Shown one piece after another: positions 22,976 to 34,490 of a stretch of DNA of 64,000 nucleotides. The translations under genes were made by a program, and so were the position numbers. The DNA comes from Gnomoniopsis sp. IMI 355080 (lineage: Eukaryota; Ascomycota; Sordariomycetes; Diaporthales; Gnomoniaceae): positions 40,822-104,821 of the forward strand of contig JAPEVC010000129.1 in NCBI GenBank assembly GCA_027946555.1, read 5' to 3'. The stretch's first letter is position 1; each line of letters begins with the position of its first letter. The notes under the pieces are model-generated. The model was not told the DNA's origin, ran no database searches, and worked only from the letters and a program-made list of their open reading frames with translations.

Positions 22976-25137
22976 GGTACGAGTGCTGCTGGAAGCGCAG
23001 CCAAACAACGACACCAGGAGGGCATGGGAATGTTGCAGAACAACCTCTCCAGTGAGAAAGTCGTACGGAATGCAAGCGATTTTGGACGGGAATAGTGGGG
23101 AAATACAAGTCGCCACCACGGAGACACAGGAACAACATACAAAAAAGGTGAGACCCTCGAGCTGCGTTCACAGATGCAGTGTGGTGCGCGTGTCACTACT
23201 GCAAAAGAGGAATAGCTGAGACAAAGACATTCCGCATGCCGAAATCCATTTCCCATGAATTTCAGGGCAATTGTGCTGCCCGCACGCCCACATGGCCCCA
23301 TCCCTATGCTAATGCTAGGGTGGTAAGCGTGGATCGTGCGGTCTTTGAAGGTCTAGATCTTCCTGATTCCCAGAGCCCTTGGCCAGTAATATGGGCGCCT
23401 GCCATTCCGAGAGATTCTGAAAGCCCACGTAGACTTCCAAGTTAACAAGGGACGTGTGTAATGAGCTGGAGATGCACGAGATTATCACGGCCGAGGAATA
23501 CATAGTAAGTACAACACCACATACTTACATAATATCCCATGCGAAACATGAGCAGAACTGAGGCCGGACAATCTTGTATGGCCGGAGACTCCGTTGAAAT
23601 GATCCCTACGCAGTAGTTAGGTCGATTGGGTACTTTATCTGCGTCCTTACCTACCTAAATGGATATGAACCAAGTCAGCTTGAGCAACTCTTTCCTGCGC
23701 AGTATACCTCTCAGGCCACGAAATAAGTTCACACGAGTAAATACGGCCGTGTCTACTCACCACCATCGCACAGCGTGCTTCCAGGTGATACACGTCGTCA
23801 ATCAGTCAATCGGGCCTATGAGGTAGCGTTGAGTTTGCGCGGGCCCGGGCGCTCTGGCCCGGGAGTTTGGTTCCCGCCTGTTTGGAGCGCCAGTCAGATC
23901 GCGGAGTATTAAAACGATGTCCCTGTGGAAATCCTATGCCCCAGGCCCACTTCTCCCGTTTGTATAGCAGGGGTTTTGAGAGATTCCCTGATACTATTGT
24001 TGCAGAATTCGCATGCAGGACTTGCATGCAGGATTCTTAGTCTCCCGGAAGGAGAAGGTTGTATCTTGCAGGGGATCCAACAGTTTTTGATGTTGAAGCT
24101 CAGGAACATTATTCCTGGATAAAAGCTCACATTATCGTACACCGCATATACATAAAAAATCTGGGCATGAATGTATCCTTTCCCATCTGCTTGCCTCGAA
24201 TTTGTTGTGACAAGGGCTCTGTAGGCCCAGACTCCGACCGGCCGCCATTTCTTGGAATTAGTGATGAACCCCGCGTATTACATTTCTACAGGAGGCTATA
24301 TCAAATATGTATACCATATATCTCCGATTGGGGATGCACGAATCATCGTTCGGTAAATGAATTAGCGTGCATAATCACTTGCAGGTCCTGGAGGTCCGAA
24401 CAAACTGCCCATACTCTAATTCATAAGTCCTCACCACCTAACTCATTTCTTCCCGAATTCTTGATCCTATGAGATTTATCAAGTGAAAATGATCGTATTG
24501 CGGAGGCGATGTATGATGAGTTTCATTGGAATAGCAAGAGTATCGAGAGGCCTGTCTTCGCGAACAAAAGGTATCATACCCCTACCTCTGAAGTCTAAAC
24601 AGCCTTGGCCCGAATTTCATGACCGCTACTCCCACTGCTCCTCTACACTTTACTATTCCCTATGTATTCGAAAATCCCGTTACACGGTACCCCGAACGCT
24701 GCAATTGCCTTGTAAGTTGCCACAGTGACACTTTTGAGACAAAGTGTGAAAGGTGGTTCAGTGTCGGAAGCCGGCTGGTTTGGTTGAAAAACAAGTCTTG
24801 GCGATGCCGACTTGTGGATGTCCCGAGGGATTTCATGGGGCAACACGAGGTCTTCATCCGCTAGTGAGTCGCTTAAAAAGAAGCATACTCTCGTTCCCGC
24901 CGATCTGCCTGCCTGCTACTCTCAACCCGTGATAGTTTCTGGAAAATTCGTACCGTAGCAGCTCGAAAAGGGAAGGTAAACTGGACTTGGCACGTTAAGC
25001 AGGCCTTGGCAGCTTAAGGAAGCAAGCCACCCTGAAAACATATTTAAAGGCCATTTACCAAAGTATTGTGAGATCTCGTCCTCGGCCATCGGACAGTTTC
25101 AAATCATACCTTTGGCTTCGTGGAAGGGAAACTCATC
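22976..25137. other. Divergent 2.2-kb region between the histidine kinase and the M43 protease
   Basis: Contains promoters for both genes. Sequence is rather AT-rich at 24050-24700 with no domain-bearing frame. A TATA-like element for the protease is listed separately. Confidence 0.5.
25041..25048 (+). promoter_or_regulatory. TATA-like box of the M43 protease gene
   Basis: The octamer TATTTAAA lies about 90 bases before the ATG at 25138, a usual TATA spacing for a regulated secreted-protein gene. Inference from position only. Confidence 0.4.
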
Positions 25138-26049
25138 ATGTCTCTAGCACTTACTACATGGGTTCTTGCCTTGGGCAGTGCTCTCGCCCTTGCAAGCCCT
25201 GCCTCAAGTGCTTCTGAACGTTCAGTGCCCTGCTTGAACGATGTCGCCGGGCCCATCTCAAAGGTGGACAGCCTCGCACCACTGCCAAAGCGTGACGGAC
25301 GCATACGGCGTGCCGTCAATGAGACAAGCATCGCACTCGACGTGCATTTCCATATTGCCAGTTCCCAGGCTGACGCAGAACTGATCACCGACGACATCGT
25401 GGCCGCGCAGTTCTCTGTTTTGCAAGAGGCATTCGCAGCGCAAGACATCCATTTCACCTTGGTCTCTACGGACCGGATAGTCGACGACCTTACCGCCGCG
25501 AGGTTCTTCGCGCAGGACCCAGACACCGGAGCCTGGACGGACTATGATGAGCAATATCTTGCCTATGTGAAGAGCACGAGAAAAGGCGGCTATGATGCGT
25601 TGAACCTCTACTTCTACACCACATATCTGCCAGGTGCTACGGGGTATTGTACTTGGCCTCTGGAAACCTCCGTGACCGAGGGCAGCGATGTGTTCTACCG
25701 TGACAGTTGTCAGTTGAGCGCCACGACTATGCCTGGGCTGCCGGTAGAGCGACAGAATGGTGGTTGGAATATGGGCCACATGGCTGTGCACGAGACGGGC
25801 CATTGGCTAGGGTTGAACCATACTTTCACCTCAGGTTGTTCGGGTGAAGGTGACTTTGTCTCGGACACACCTGCGACTGCTTTGGTATATGATTGCCCCG
25901 TTGGATCGGATACGTGCCCGACTGTTTCTGGGCTAGATCCCATCCACAATTTCATGGGTTATACGAATGATACCTGCACAAGCGAGTTCACTCCTGGTCA
26001 GAAAGACCGGATGTTTGATACTTTCTACAACTTCAGGAGACGGTCGTGA
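25138..26049 (+). CDS. Secreted M43-family (pappalysin-like) zinc metalloprotease, 303 aa
   Basis: Single exon from the ATG at 25138; an upstream in-frame GTG at 25120 is unlikely. Residues 1-19 form a signal peptide (MSLALTTWVLALGSALALA). A propeptide-like stretch ends in basic sites (KRDGRIRR, about 51-58). The zinc motif HETGHWLGLNH supplies His218, Glu219, His222 and His228, and the Met-turn is in NFMGY near 275. Cysteines in TSGCSGEGDF, YDCP, DTCP and DTCTSEF match the disulphides of fungal MEP1-type enzymes. These enzymes are secreted endopeptidases, used in nutrition and in some species induced on insect or animal substrates. Length and motifs are those of a complete enzyme. No neighbour points to a specific role. 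Confidence 0.93.
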   Translation: MSLALTTWVLALGSALALASPASSASERSVPCLNDVAGPISKVDSLAPLPKRDGRIRRAVNETSIALDVHFHIASSQADAELITDDIVAAQFSVLQEAFAAQDIHFTLVSTDRIVDDLTAARFFAQDPDTGAWTDYDEQYLAYVKSTRKGGYDALNLYFYTTYLPGATGYCTWPLETSVTEGSDVFYRDSCQLSATTMPGLPVERQNGGWNMGHMAVHETGHWLGLNHTFTSGCSGEGDFVSDTPATALVYDCPVGSDTCPTVSGLDPIHNFMGYTNDTCTSEFTPGQKDRMFDTFYNFRRRS

Positions 26050-26672
26050 CGGCTTTAGAGGACAGTAATGGGGAACATTAGGCTATTCGAGAAAAGCGTT
26101 GAGTATTATACCTATAGGGCTGTACTTGTCTAGGGGAAAGGATACGAATTAGAATAATGCAGGACATGTGGCTGGTTGTCGAACTATCACGTATTGTCTG
26201 ATCCAGTGTGATCAACTTTATAACCAATCAGCGAAGCGCTGAATGCACGAAAGGGTGCCTTTGGTGGTCAAGGGGCGAAGGAAAGGCTTAAGGGCGTATG
26301 TGTTTTATTCAGGACTAGGTCTCAGGCATGTATGAACTTCCTCTGAAGGGGTAGGACTGGGGACACCTCTTTGGACACAAATAAAGTAGAGTATACATGG
26401 CAGCTAGAGCAACGTCTTGTTTAGATCTTCCTATAAGGACCCCCTCTCGTCTCCTCTGTGACCGTCCACTTTGTCTCAATGGTGATGCCTGGAACTTTCC
26501 GAGACGACTCGGCAGCAGGGAATTCCTCGAATGGATCACGCGTTCCTCGTCCTCGGATAGACCCAGCTATGGACTTCGATATAGACGACTTCGATTTGAG
26601 ATGCGACCTGGAATCGCCCGTACCAATTTCCGTCGTAAAGTGAACGTTTTCCTTTCCATACTGTGATTCTTG
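26050..26672. other. Intergenic region between convergent M43 protease and rhodopsin-domain genes
   Basis: About 620 bases; 3' ends of two genes. No supported feature. Confidence 0.5.
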
Positions 26673-28029
26673 TCAATAAATCCTTTTCACGTGGAAGACA
26701 CCCTCATGAGCAGAGAACGGGTGCGAAATGGCACGTACAATCGTCTCGAGCGGCAATCCGTTGGCGATGCTCTCGATAATGAATTTGGGAGATTGCTGGT
26801 CCGCCTGGCCATTGTTTCGGATGCGTGATACATATTCGTCTTGGTCGTCATTGTAGACTTTTCGGTATCGCCAGTATGAGTAGAGAGGGAGCAGCATAGG
26901 CAGGCTGTTGCAGAGGATACTGAGTGTCACCTCGAGAACACTGAGAAATGTAATCAAGCTTATGGATACCTGAGAATTGGTTAGTACAATTTTCGGCGGC
27001 CGCTACCTATATGACAGATTCACCCACCATTGGCTCCTTTGCGTATTCTGTGTCGTTTGAGGCGAGCAAGTAGATACGATAAACAGAAACCAAGGTCACG
27101 CTGCGGACACATGTGTTAGCAGTCAGCCCTGACAGCTCAATTTACCAGTCGTCGCACTTCAGACCCAATCCAACTGTCCGGATCTGATTGCCTATCTAAC
27201 GAAAGCATTATACCAAAGGAGAGCCGAGATCACGTACCTGATACCGAGCACAAAAACACAGGTCAGCCCCAGTCGCGTAGAGACGCTGACTGTGACCAAA
27301 GACCATATTGTGTATAGCGGCAGTAGACCAATGATAAGGTTTGTGAGACAGTTGAAGAGTGCGGTAGATACAAGGCTCGCCGTATTCTCTTTGCAGTGGT
27401 CGATGACGAGGTCCACATGTCCATCATGGACACGACAGACAAGAAACGACTGAGCAAGATTGGCCAGGCCCCAAACTCCCACGAGGACCATCACCCATCT
27501 CGCAGCTCGCTGCATGGATCCATGCGTGAAGATGCGCAGATAAAAGAACAGTACAGAAAGCTTCGCCGTAACAACAGCAGTATTGTAGATGAGTTCGAAG
27601 GGTACAAAAAGCTAGCAACCGAGTCAATTTATCAGCTTCATGAAGCATATATCAAGACGACGATCGCGACTGACCAGAGAGATGTAAGCAAAATTACCGA
27701 CTGGCACCTCGACGATGGGGTACCCGATCCCGGTCACCGACCCTGAGAAACCTTGCGGTTAGCTTGCGAATAGGCAAGTCCGTTGTAGTGATATACAGTA
27801 GAAGTTGTTGTGAAGACTTACAAAGTCCCTGACATATCAACAGTGCTATAGCCTGAGGAATGGCCGCAAGAATAAGGTAGTCGTCCCAGCCCAGCTTCGA
27901 GCCCGTGATCAACCGAGCCACGAAACGCAACGCAACGACCAGCGCTGTGATGAATAACAAGACTGAGTTGCCAACGAGCCGACTCTGGACGCCGGATGGG
28001 ATAGCAAGTGGCGTATAAAGTACTGCCAT
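26673..28029 (-). CDS. Rhodopsin-domain (SAT4-type) integral membrane protein, 339 aa
   Basis: The coding sequence is the complement of 26673..26969, 27028..27100, 27238..27611, 27675..27742 and 27822..28029. Four introns are GT-AG; the donor at 27674 is GTCAGT, weaker than the others, chosen because it keeps frame into FVPFELIYNTAVVTAKLSVL. Seven transmembrane helices can be followed: NSVLLFITALVVALRFVARL, then GWDDYLILAAI (the family's D-D motif), GIGYPIVEVPVG, LSVLFFYLRIFTHGSM, VMVLVGVWGLANLAQ, the Cys of VIDHCKEN with LVSTALFNCLTNLIIGLLPL, and LGLTCVFVLGI. The cytosolic tail is about 60 residues. The family is large in Pezizomycotina; it has no retinal-binding lysine evidence and its function is mostly unknown. 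The C-terminal end could be off if another intron lies in the last exon. Confidence 0.82.
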
Positions 28030-29330
28030 CGTCGTGCAAGGCTTTTGGTATGCTAAAACATCAAGCCTGCATTATCATAGAGATTGACCAAGTTAGGGAC
28101 CCATGGGTTCTTTTGGCAATACAAAATGGCGAAAAGGCCAAGAAGCATAGATATTGAAAGGGTGTGGAGTTCCAGGGCCCCTATCACTTTTTCAACAAGA
28201 TTGAACAGTGACTGTGATCAGATTAGTCGAAAGGCACTGAGGGAAAACTCTCGCCTACCTACCTGGTAGCCCAAGTCCCTGGCACCCTGCAGCCTCCAAA
28301 CACCCTCCCCCCCAAGGGGGGCCCGTGTTACAGAGCCGCTCAGGTATTTCTCCACGGCGGAGATTAGGTTCGAGTAGTATAGCAGAAAATAGAAGCCTAT
28401 TGCGCTCGGGAAGCTTGGAAGGCCCGCTTGCTTGGGAAGATAGAGGTGATTTGCTATGAACACCCTCTGTGCGGATCTACAGGAGACCTAGACTCTGCTC
28501 CTGCGAGCGGAGGCGTCAAGTTCCGTGCGTACATAGTATGCGTGCGTGCTAGTCCAGCATGACTCGATTTTGTTGTCTATTTACCTGGAATCTTGAAGTT
28601 GACGATACGACGACGTTGATGATACCGTTTATCCTTGGTCACATGCTTCACATTCACATTTACGATTACCAACCCCTTTGTTCCATCTGAGAGGATTGCG
28701 ACTGGGTGGAGGCAATTCCGATTAGAGAAATCCTGCCGAGACATTTTCGACTTGTGGGCCGCCGATGATCTCCAAAGTAGGGATGGATGGGTGAGATCGC
28801 CTGCAAGGATCCGCGAAAAGTGTGCCTACTACCACATTCCGCTATTCCGATTATTAACATTGTCATGTTGCTCGCTCGCCTAGCTCGCTTACTATATACA
28901 CGCGCGAGTCGACATAGTATCCCGGCGGAACGGGCATGACGATCTTGTTTTCTGCTGCAAGTGTTTGGCATTGCATGTTTGACATGACCTAGGACTCAAG
29001 GTCCGAACGGAAAGAAAGCGTATCCGTGACAAAATGGGGAAGCGTAATCGTGTTTGGAAGAAAGGAAACGTCAACAAGAGGGTCGTGCTGAAGGCATATC
29101 ACGCTCCGCGCTGCTCTACCCTTCACTCTCCACCACGCCGCTATCTACACGTCTTTTGTCCCGTCACTCATTGCAAGCCAAGGCCGAACCCACCCACTGA
29201 TATCACGTGCCCGGGTCTAGGGAGAACTGAATCAGCCAAGACTGTTCCTTAAGAATTCGATCCTCTATCCAGTGCTGCCTCCATAACCGTCCCGGATATG
29301 CCGCAGGCGCGTGGAAAGTCCTGGATCCCG
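28030..29330. other. Gene-free stretch
   Basis: 1.3 kb with no supported gene. Short GC-rich inverted pieces (a C7 run next to a G6 run near 28307-28321) could form a small hairpin. Confidence 0.45.
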
Positions 29331-29618
29331 TCAAACTGGATGATCAGCCTCTTTGTCCTTCCTAGACTTTGCGATAGTGGAGATTATAGCCTCGTGGCGG
29401 TCAATGACAGCGGCAACAGCCGTTTTGAGATTCTTGCTCTGCTCTTGAATCTCTGAGTCATTTACAATCGTAGTTGCGTTGGCCTCAGTTGGTATGACGC
29501 GAGCCAAAGCGAAGTACAGCTTCTTGTCGATGAGCTTGTTGATCTCTTCCATGACTTCCTTCTCGCGGGCCTCCATGAGCACCGGTGTGAGGCGTTCGTC
29601 GTGATTTTTGAAAGACAT
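29331..29618 (-). CDS. Small hypothetical helical protein, 95 aa
   Basis: Single exon with an ATG at 29618 and TGA at 29331. The product is rich in Glu, Lys, Ala and Ile and should be mostly alpha-helical, with heptad-like spacing in MEAREKEVMEEINKLIDKK and in KTAVAAVIDRHEAIISTIAK. There is no signal peptide, membrane segment or cysteine pattern. I do not recognise a family. The smooth hydrophobic-polar pattern argues that it is a real small protein, probably cytosolic, but a longer gene with upstream exons is not excluded; codons upstream of the ATG stay open only briefly. Confidence 0.5.
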   Translation of the reverse strand: MSFKNHDERLTPVLMEAREKEVMEEINKLIDKKLYFALARVIPTEANATTIVNDSEIQEQSKNLKTAVAAVIDRHEAIISTIAKSRKDKEADHPV

Positions 29619-30868
29619 ATTGGCGGTGATCCGACCGTAGGATTTGCGACCGGAAAACCCTAAGAATAGAAGCTTCTTTTATTGAACAGGGTAATCGACA
29701 CGAGGACAACAGTTTTTGATTGATAATAATCTGCGGTGAAGACGACTCCCGTCTGTGTACAGTTTCGAGACGTCGTCTGATCGAGATGCTGGTGATGAGT
29801 GAGGACGACGTGTGACGTGCAGAGGTTTATACCCTGAAAGTTTGCTCTAACCCTTTTTGGAAGAAAAGCAACAGCAGTCAGGGGTTAGGCCTTCTGGAAG
29901 CAACCAAGAAGTCCCTGGCCTGCTGAGTGAACAAGCGCCCTGGGCCTCATTCACGGGCCTTACTAATAGTACCTTCGTCCTGATCTACCGAAAAGCAAAC
30001 TGCGCAAAGAAAGCAACTATGTCGTGCTGATACTTTTCCAGTGTTCTACTTTTTGGTAAGCCGGAAGTCGATGGCCGACCATCTACGATACTACACACGA
30101 TCTGAGATTCCGAGTTGTACCTCGTCCCATCCATGAATGCAATTCATGATAAAGAACGACTTCGACATAACCTCTGACGGCTGGCCTCCTCCAGGAAGGG
30201 CACGTGAGCAGGACAAGCCTAAACAAAACCGAATGAAGAGGCGCTCACTGCAGACTTTGTCTCACAGCTATTGTCCCACGATCATCCTCTACCCGTTGAG
30301 CCTAACTCAACCATTACTCAAGTAGGCATCCGGGGTGTTATTAGGCACTGCTATGTATGAGTTTTGAAATCTATCGCCAGCTGATATGACATCCCTGATG
30401 TATAGTCGATCTACTTTGCGATGCCTACCTTCTTGGAATTGCCTCTCGAAAACTACCAAATCGAGTATTATTTGGGGCATTAAAAACATTTCCTACCTTG
30501 GAGCATGCAAATATGGAATATCAAACATATCGGGACATGAACCCGCGTAATGAGCTGACACCATGTCATGCATAAGACAAGCTCCCGAGCCGGTCGATCG
30601 AGGGACCAAGTTGGAATCCCTGCGCTGATCACCACCAAACAGTCTGTGGCTATACTGGCATGTATATAGTCTGAATATTGCTCTATCAGAACCCTAGATT
30701 GCAGAGTTCTTTGCTCGCCTAGGTCTACGACGGGCGCAGATTTCACTGGGCCGTCCCTATAAGGCGTTGCGTTTGCTCATCTAGGACTATACATCTCCTA
30801 TATTCGTACTGCATGTACAGCTGTAATGTATTCGACTCGAGCTTGATGGACGATCGATAAGATAATAT
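29619..30868. other. Gene-free stretch
   Basis: About 1.25 kb between the small hypothetical gene and the 3' end of the transporter gene. Nothing recognised. Confidence 0.5.
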
Positions 30869-33403
30869 TTAAGCCGCCCCAATCATGTCTTTTGGCAAGA
30901 AAGCGAACACAGTGCCTGTCAATGAGAGTAACGAGCAAACTACAATGAGTGCCCAATTTCCCATACGTTCCATCGCACTGATCTCGCGGCCAAAAAGCTT
31001 GAGATGAAAGGCAACTGGAAGGCTGTAATGCCACCAGAATTCGTTAGCAGCTGACTCTAAAGATACATGACAGGAGAAACGCAACTTACGTCACGCAAAT
31101 GGTGAAGCAGAGGGCCGAGCCTGTTAATGTATTGGTCAGCAAGAAGCACGACGAAAAAGCAAAGTTCAGCAAACAGAGATCGCATACCCATAAAAGCCAT
31201 GATCGAGTCAAAAGCTGGGAAGACTATAGAAATCACCAGGAAAACTAAAATTGTAGCCACCCGGATGACGATCTTCATAATACCTCGGAACCACGCCGAT
31301 CTACCCACCATGGCAGACGAGCCTTCGGAGATGGCCTGCTGATGCACGCCTAGCAAGACTTCTGCCGTCGCCACAATGGGCCTGGCGTTGAGGGGAACTT
31401 TCGTGAGGGGGATAATGGCGATGACACCGCACAAAAGATAAGTCAACGCTTGCGGATATCCAGACGTCAGGAGGATGTTAGACGTAATGGCGTCCAAGAC
31501 ATCGTCTCCAAACATGAGGATACCGGCAACGGCGGCGGTGGCGTCGAGAAGGTAAGTGAAGGAGAACGTGATCTTCAGTGCGCGAGTGTACTTGTGGGGG
31601 TGCCTCATGTCCCTGTAAATGTTTGGAAAGACGCCATGACCACCCCATGGAGACATGAGAAGACCAAATGACAGAGGAAGAGTCAGCCAGTTGGCTGGGA
31701 ACAAGTATGTTGTTGCCGGGTGGATAAGAGAGCCCGGAGAGTCGGGCTTGATCAAGCCATCTACGATGACGATGAGGACAACTAGTAGAAGGTCAGCAAG
31801 ACTACAGTTGTATGGGATATGACCCGGTCCAGGAAGCCCATGGCAGCAGACGTACTGGTGATGCAGCAAATGATGCCAATGACGCTTGTGAAACTCAAAT
31901 ACCGCAACGGCAAGAAATTCAGGGGTATCAAAATGATAGAAAAGAGAATTTTCCACTGATTCACTGACAGGGCGCCGTGAAATAGCAAGTCCATGGAGTC
32001 GGCAAAGAGGACAATGAGAGCGACACAAGCGGCAAGAAGCTCCAGCGTGAACAAGATACTGGTAGCAATACGAGCATTGCGCCCAAAAGAGATATAGGCG
32101 AGGTCGGAAAAGGTGATTAGACTGGGGTCGAGGTCCATACACTTCGCAAGCAACTTTGCCGTGTAGGAAGTGACCAAGGCTGCTCCAAGGAGTGTCAGCA
32201 TGCCGCAAAGCCATCCTGCATACTTGAACCCCATTGGCAGGCTGAGCAGGCCGACTCCAATCAAGACACTATGTAAGAACTAGTCAGCACAATACCAGCT
32301 TACAATGCAAGACATGCCATGCCATGATGCGCGCAGATCCAATCTCTGAACTTACTTGATCGAATTGAAAATCGTCTGGGGCAGTGTACTTTGCCCTTTG
32401 ACCGTGAGCACAATCTTTCCATCGTCCTGCTCGACTTCCTTGACGAGAATGGGCGGCGTTTCACCATCGGGCACGTTCCCGCTCAACTGCTGCTGTCGCC
32501 ACATCTCAGCGGCCTGCGACATCGAACTCGTCTCGCCATACCCGCCGTCCTCGTCGCCGTCGCTCGAGATCGCCCCATAGTCTCGGAAGGACCCATAGCT
32601 CCCCACAATATCCGGCGCCGCCAGCTGTGGTGGGATCGCAAAGATCGAGTTGGGCGTGCCCCTGCTGCTCCCGATGCTGAACGTCCGCCGCAGCTCGCCG
32701 TCCAGCGCCTTTTGCTCCCGATCCCGAAACGATCCTGTGCTGGCGTGTCGGCCCAAGCGGTTGCCCCCAAGAAGCGGTTGCCCTTCGCCGCTAGGACCGG
32801 GACCGGGACCGGGGCTGTCCTCGCGCGGTGGCGCGCCCTCGGTGGTATGATGGTGGTGTTGGTGTTGGTGTTGGTGGTGCGCGGACGACGAGGCCGCCTC
32901 GTCGAGGTGCTGGCGCAAGAGTGATACCCGTGGCGCGGAGCCTGCTGCACCGTAGCTCGTTCCCGTCTCTTCCCCACGACCATATGCTAATCCATCGTGG
33001 GCCCCGATGGGCGCTTGATCGGGGGCGAAGACGAACGAGGGCCGCTGCGGAATGACCTCTGGAAAGCCGGCCGCGCGTTGAAAGGAGCGCGCAAAGGAGC
33101 GGATCGAGTTCACGCCGCCTACATCGCCAAGGGCAGCCAGGCGGTTCGACACGGAGGACCTGACGGTACGTGTAATCTTTAGTGATTGTTGTTCTGGCCC
33201 GGGAGAGGGGGGGCGGGGTGTTTTGCTCTCTTTTCTTCCCACACATACCTCCTGCGTCTAACATTCAAAAGTCCCTCGCTTGCACCCTCTGCGCGAGGGC
33301 TCTCTCCGAAATGCTCATTATCCTCAAAAGTGACACTACGGCCTGGGGATTCTCCCCGCTCATACGCGTCCCATATGGAGGGGTTGCTTCGTCCGTTGGA
33401 CAT
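30869..33403 (-). CDS. AVT1: Vacuolar amino-acid transporter, Avt1-like (AAAP family), 716 aa
   Basis: The coding sequence is the complement of 30869..31022, 31090..31120, 31188..31781, 31856..32268, 32356..33159 and 33249..33403; the fifth exon is only 31 bases. The frame is kept across all five introns. The first about 320 residues are a cytosolic tail with a four-Arg run followed by SSVSNRLAALGDVGGVNSI, a HQHQHQHHHH tract and Ser/Pro/Gly-rich sequence. The transporter core begins TIFNSINVLIGVGLLSLPMG, the Avt1-type first helix, followed by FKYAGWLCGMLTLLGAALV, DLAYISFGRNA, LIKPDSPGSLIHPATTYLFP, LLMSPWGGHGVFPNIYRDM and FGDDVLDAITSNIL, to about eleven helices in all. Avt1 moves neutral amino acids, including cysteine, into the vacuole using the proton gradient. 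Family assignment is firm; the Avt1 subtype is by the first-helix motif. Confidence 0.9.
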
Positions 33404-34401
33404 GAGGAGAAGTGATAGTGGGTTTGCGAATTTGCGTTTTATCTAGGAATTGGCTTGGAGATGAGACAAAACGTTGACCGGGATTCACTACAGCAACGAG
33501 AAGATTCGGTTTTTTCTGGGGAGAGGGAGGGTGCTCTAGAGGTCTCAACAACTGCACCTCGTCTCGCCTTTTACGTTGGTTGTTGGACAACAATAAGGAA
33601 ATACAGCGGGTCAAGCAGTATCACGAGAACCAGTGAAGATCAGGGAACATTTATCGCGCGTACCATGATTGTACGCAGTAGATATTATATCTATCTCGCG
33701 GTCATACCATCTATCAGATATTATGTACGTAATGTTGCAGCGCTGCACGCGACGCAACGCTACAAACAGCGGGTGAGCTAGTATCGGACTTGGTTAGAGG
33801 GTACTAAGATACAGGCGGCTCAGGTGCCATTTCCAGAGCCACGCCGCCTACTAAAACATCTTCCCAGGATGTATTCTTTTATCTTACCAACAAGGTTTAA
33901 TACCCACACCAAAGCACCCGAGGGTGGGCCCCAGAGGCTGGAGACACAGGGGCCCGTATCGTGCATGATGCACTTGCATGGTACCACGTCCAGTCATTCA
34001 CATCTTTCACAAACTTTATTGGGCAATTGGGACTCACGGACCGTTGAAATGCTGGAGCCAGATTCGCGAAGGAATTCGCATCCTGGCTCCGTCTTGTTCC
34101 CGGCTTCAAGTCCTCCTCCTCCAACGCCGACTGACCCCGCCACCAAACATCGCTTCGAATCGTGCGAGTCCAGATCTGTGAAAGGCTTAAAAACTCTTCG
34201 AACAAGGTTTGACGAAATGGCCTGCAAATTCGAAAAGCTTGTGCCAGCTCGTGCAACCTTGGCGCATAATGACTATACAGTCGGTACTTAAACTCCACTG
34301 CTCTCGTCCACCTTCACCGCTCCACTCTCCATCCACCGCCGTACAACCCCACATCTCGACAATATAATACCTCCACTTTGGCAAATTTCTCAACAAGATA
34401 T
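33404..34401. other. Intergenic region upstream of the Avt1-like gene
   Basis: Contains the promoter of the minus-strand transporter gene and leads to the tRNA gene. Open frames on both strands at 33824-34298 have no recognisable product. Confidence 0.5.
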
Positions 34402-34483
34402 GGCATTGTGGCGGAGAGGTCTAACGCGATAGACTAGAAATCTATTCTCTTCGGAGGCGTCTGTTCGAATCAGGCCAATGTCG
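34402..34483 (+). tRNA. tRNA-Ser (anticodon AGA), 82 nt, no intron
   Basis: A class II tRNA folds fully by eye. The acceptor stem pairs GGCATTG (34402-34408) with CAATGTC (34476-34482), including one G-T pair, and the discriminator base is G (34483), as in serine tRNAs. The D arm holds GTGGCGGAGAGGTCTAACGC, an A-box match. The anticodon stem ATAGA/TCTAT encloses loop CTAGAAA with anticodon AGA at 34436-34438, reading TCT (and, as inosine, TCC/TCA) codons. A long variable arm with a TTCG-capped stem follows, then the T arm with TTCGAAT (B box). CCA is not encoded, as in eukaryotes. Confidence 0.93.
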
Positions 34484-34486
34484 TTC

Positions 34487-34490
34487 TTTT
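34487..34490 (+). terminator. RNA polymerase III terminator of tRNA-Ser
   Basis: A run of four T on the coding strand begins four bases after the tRNA 3' end, the usual Pol III stop signal. Confidence 0.75.
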
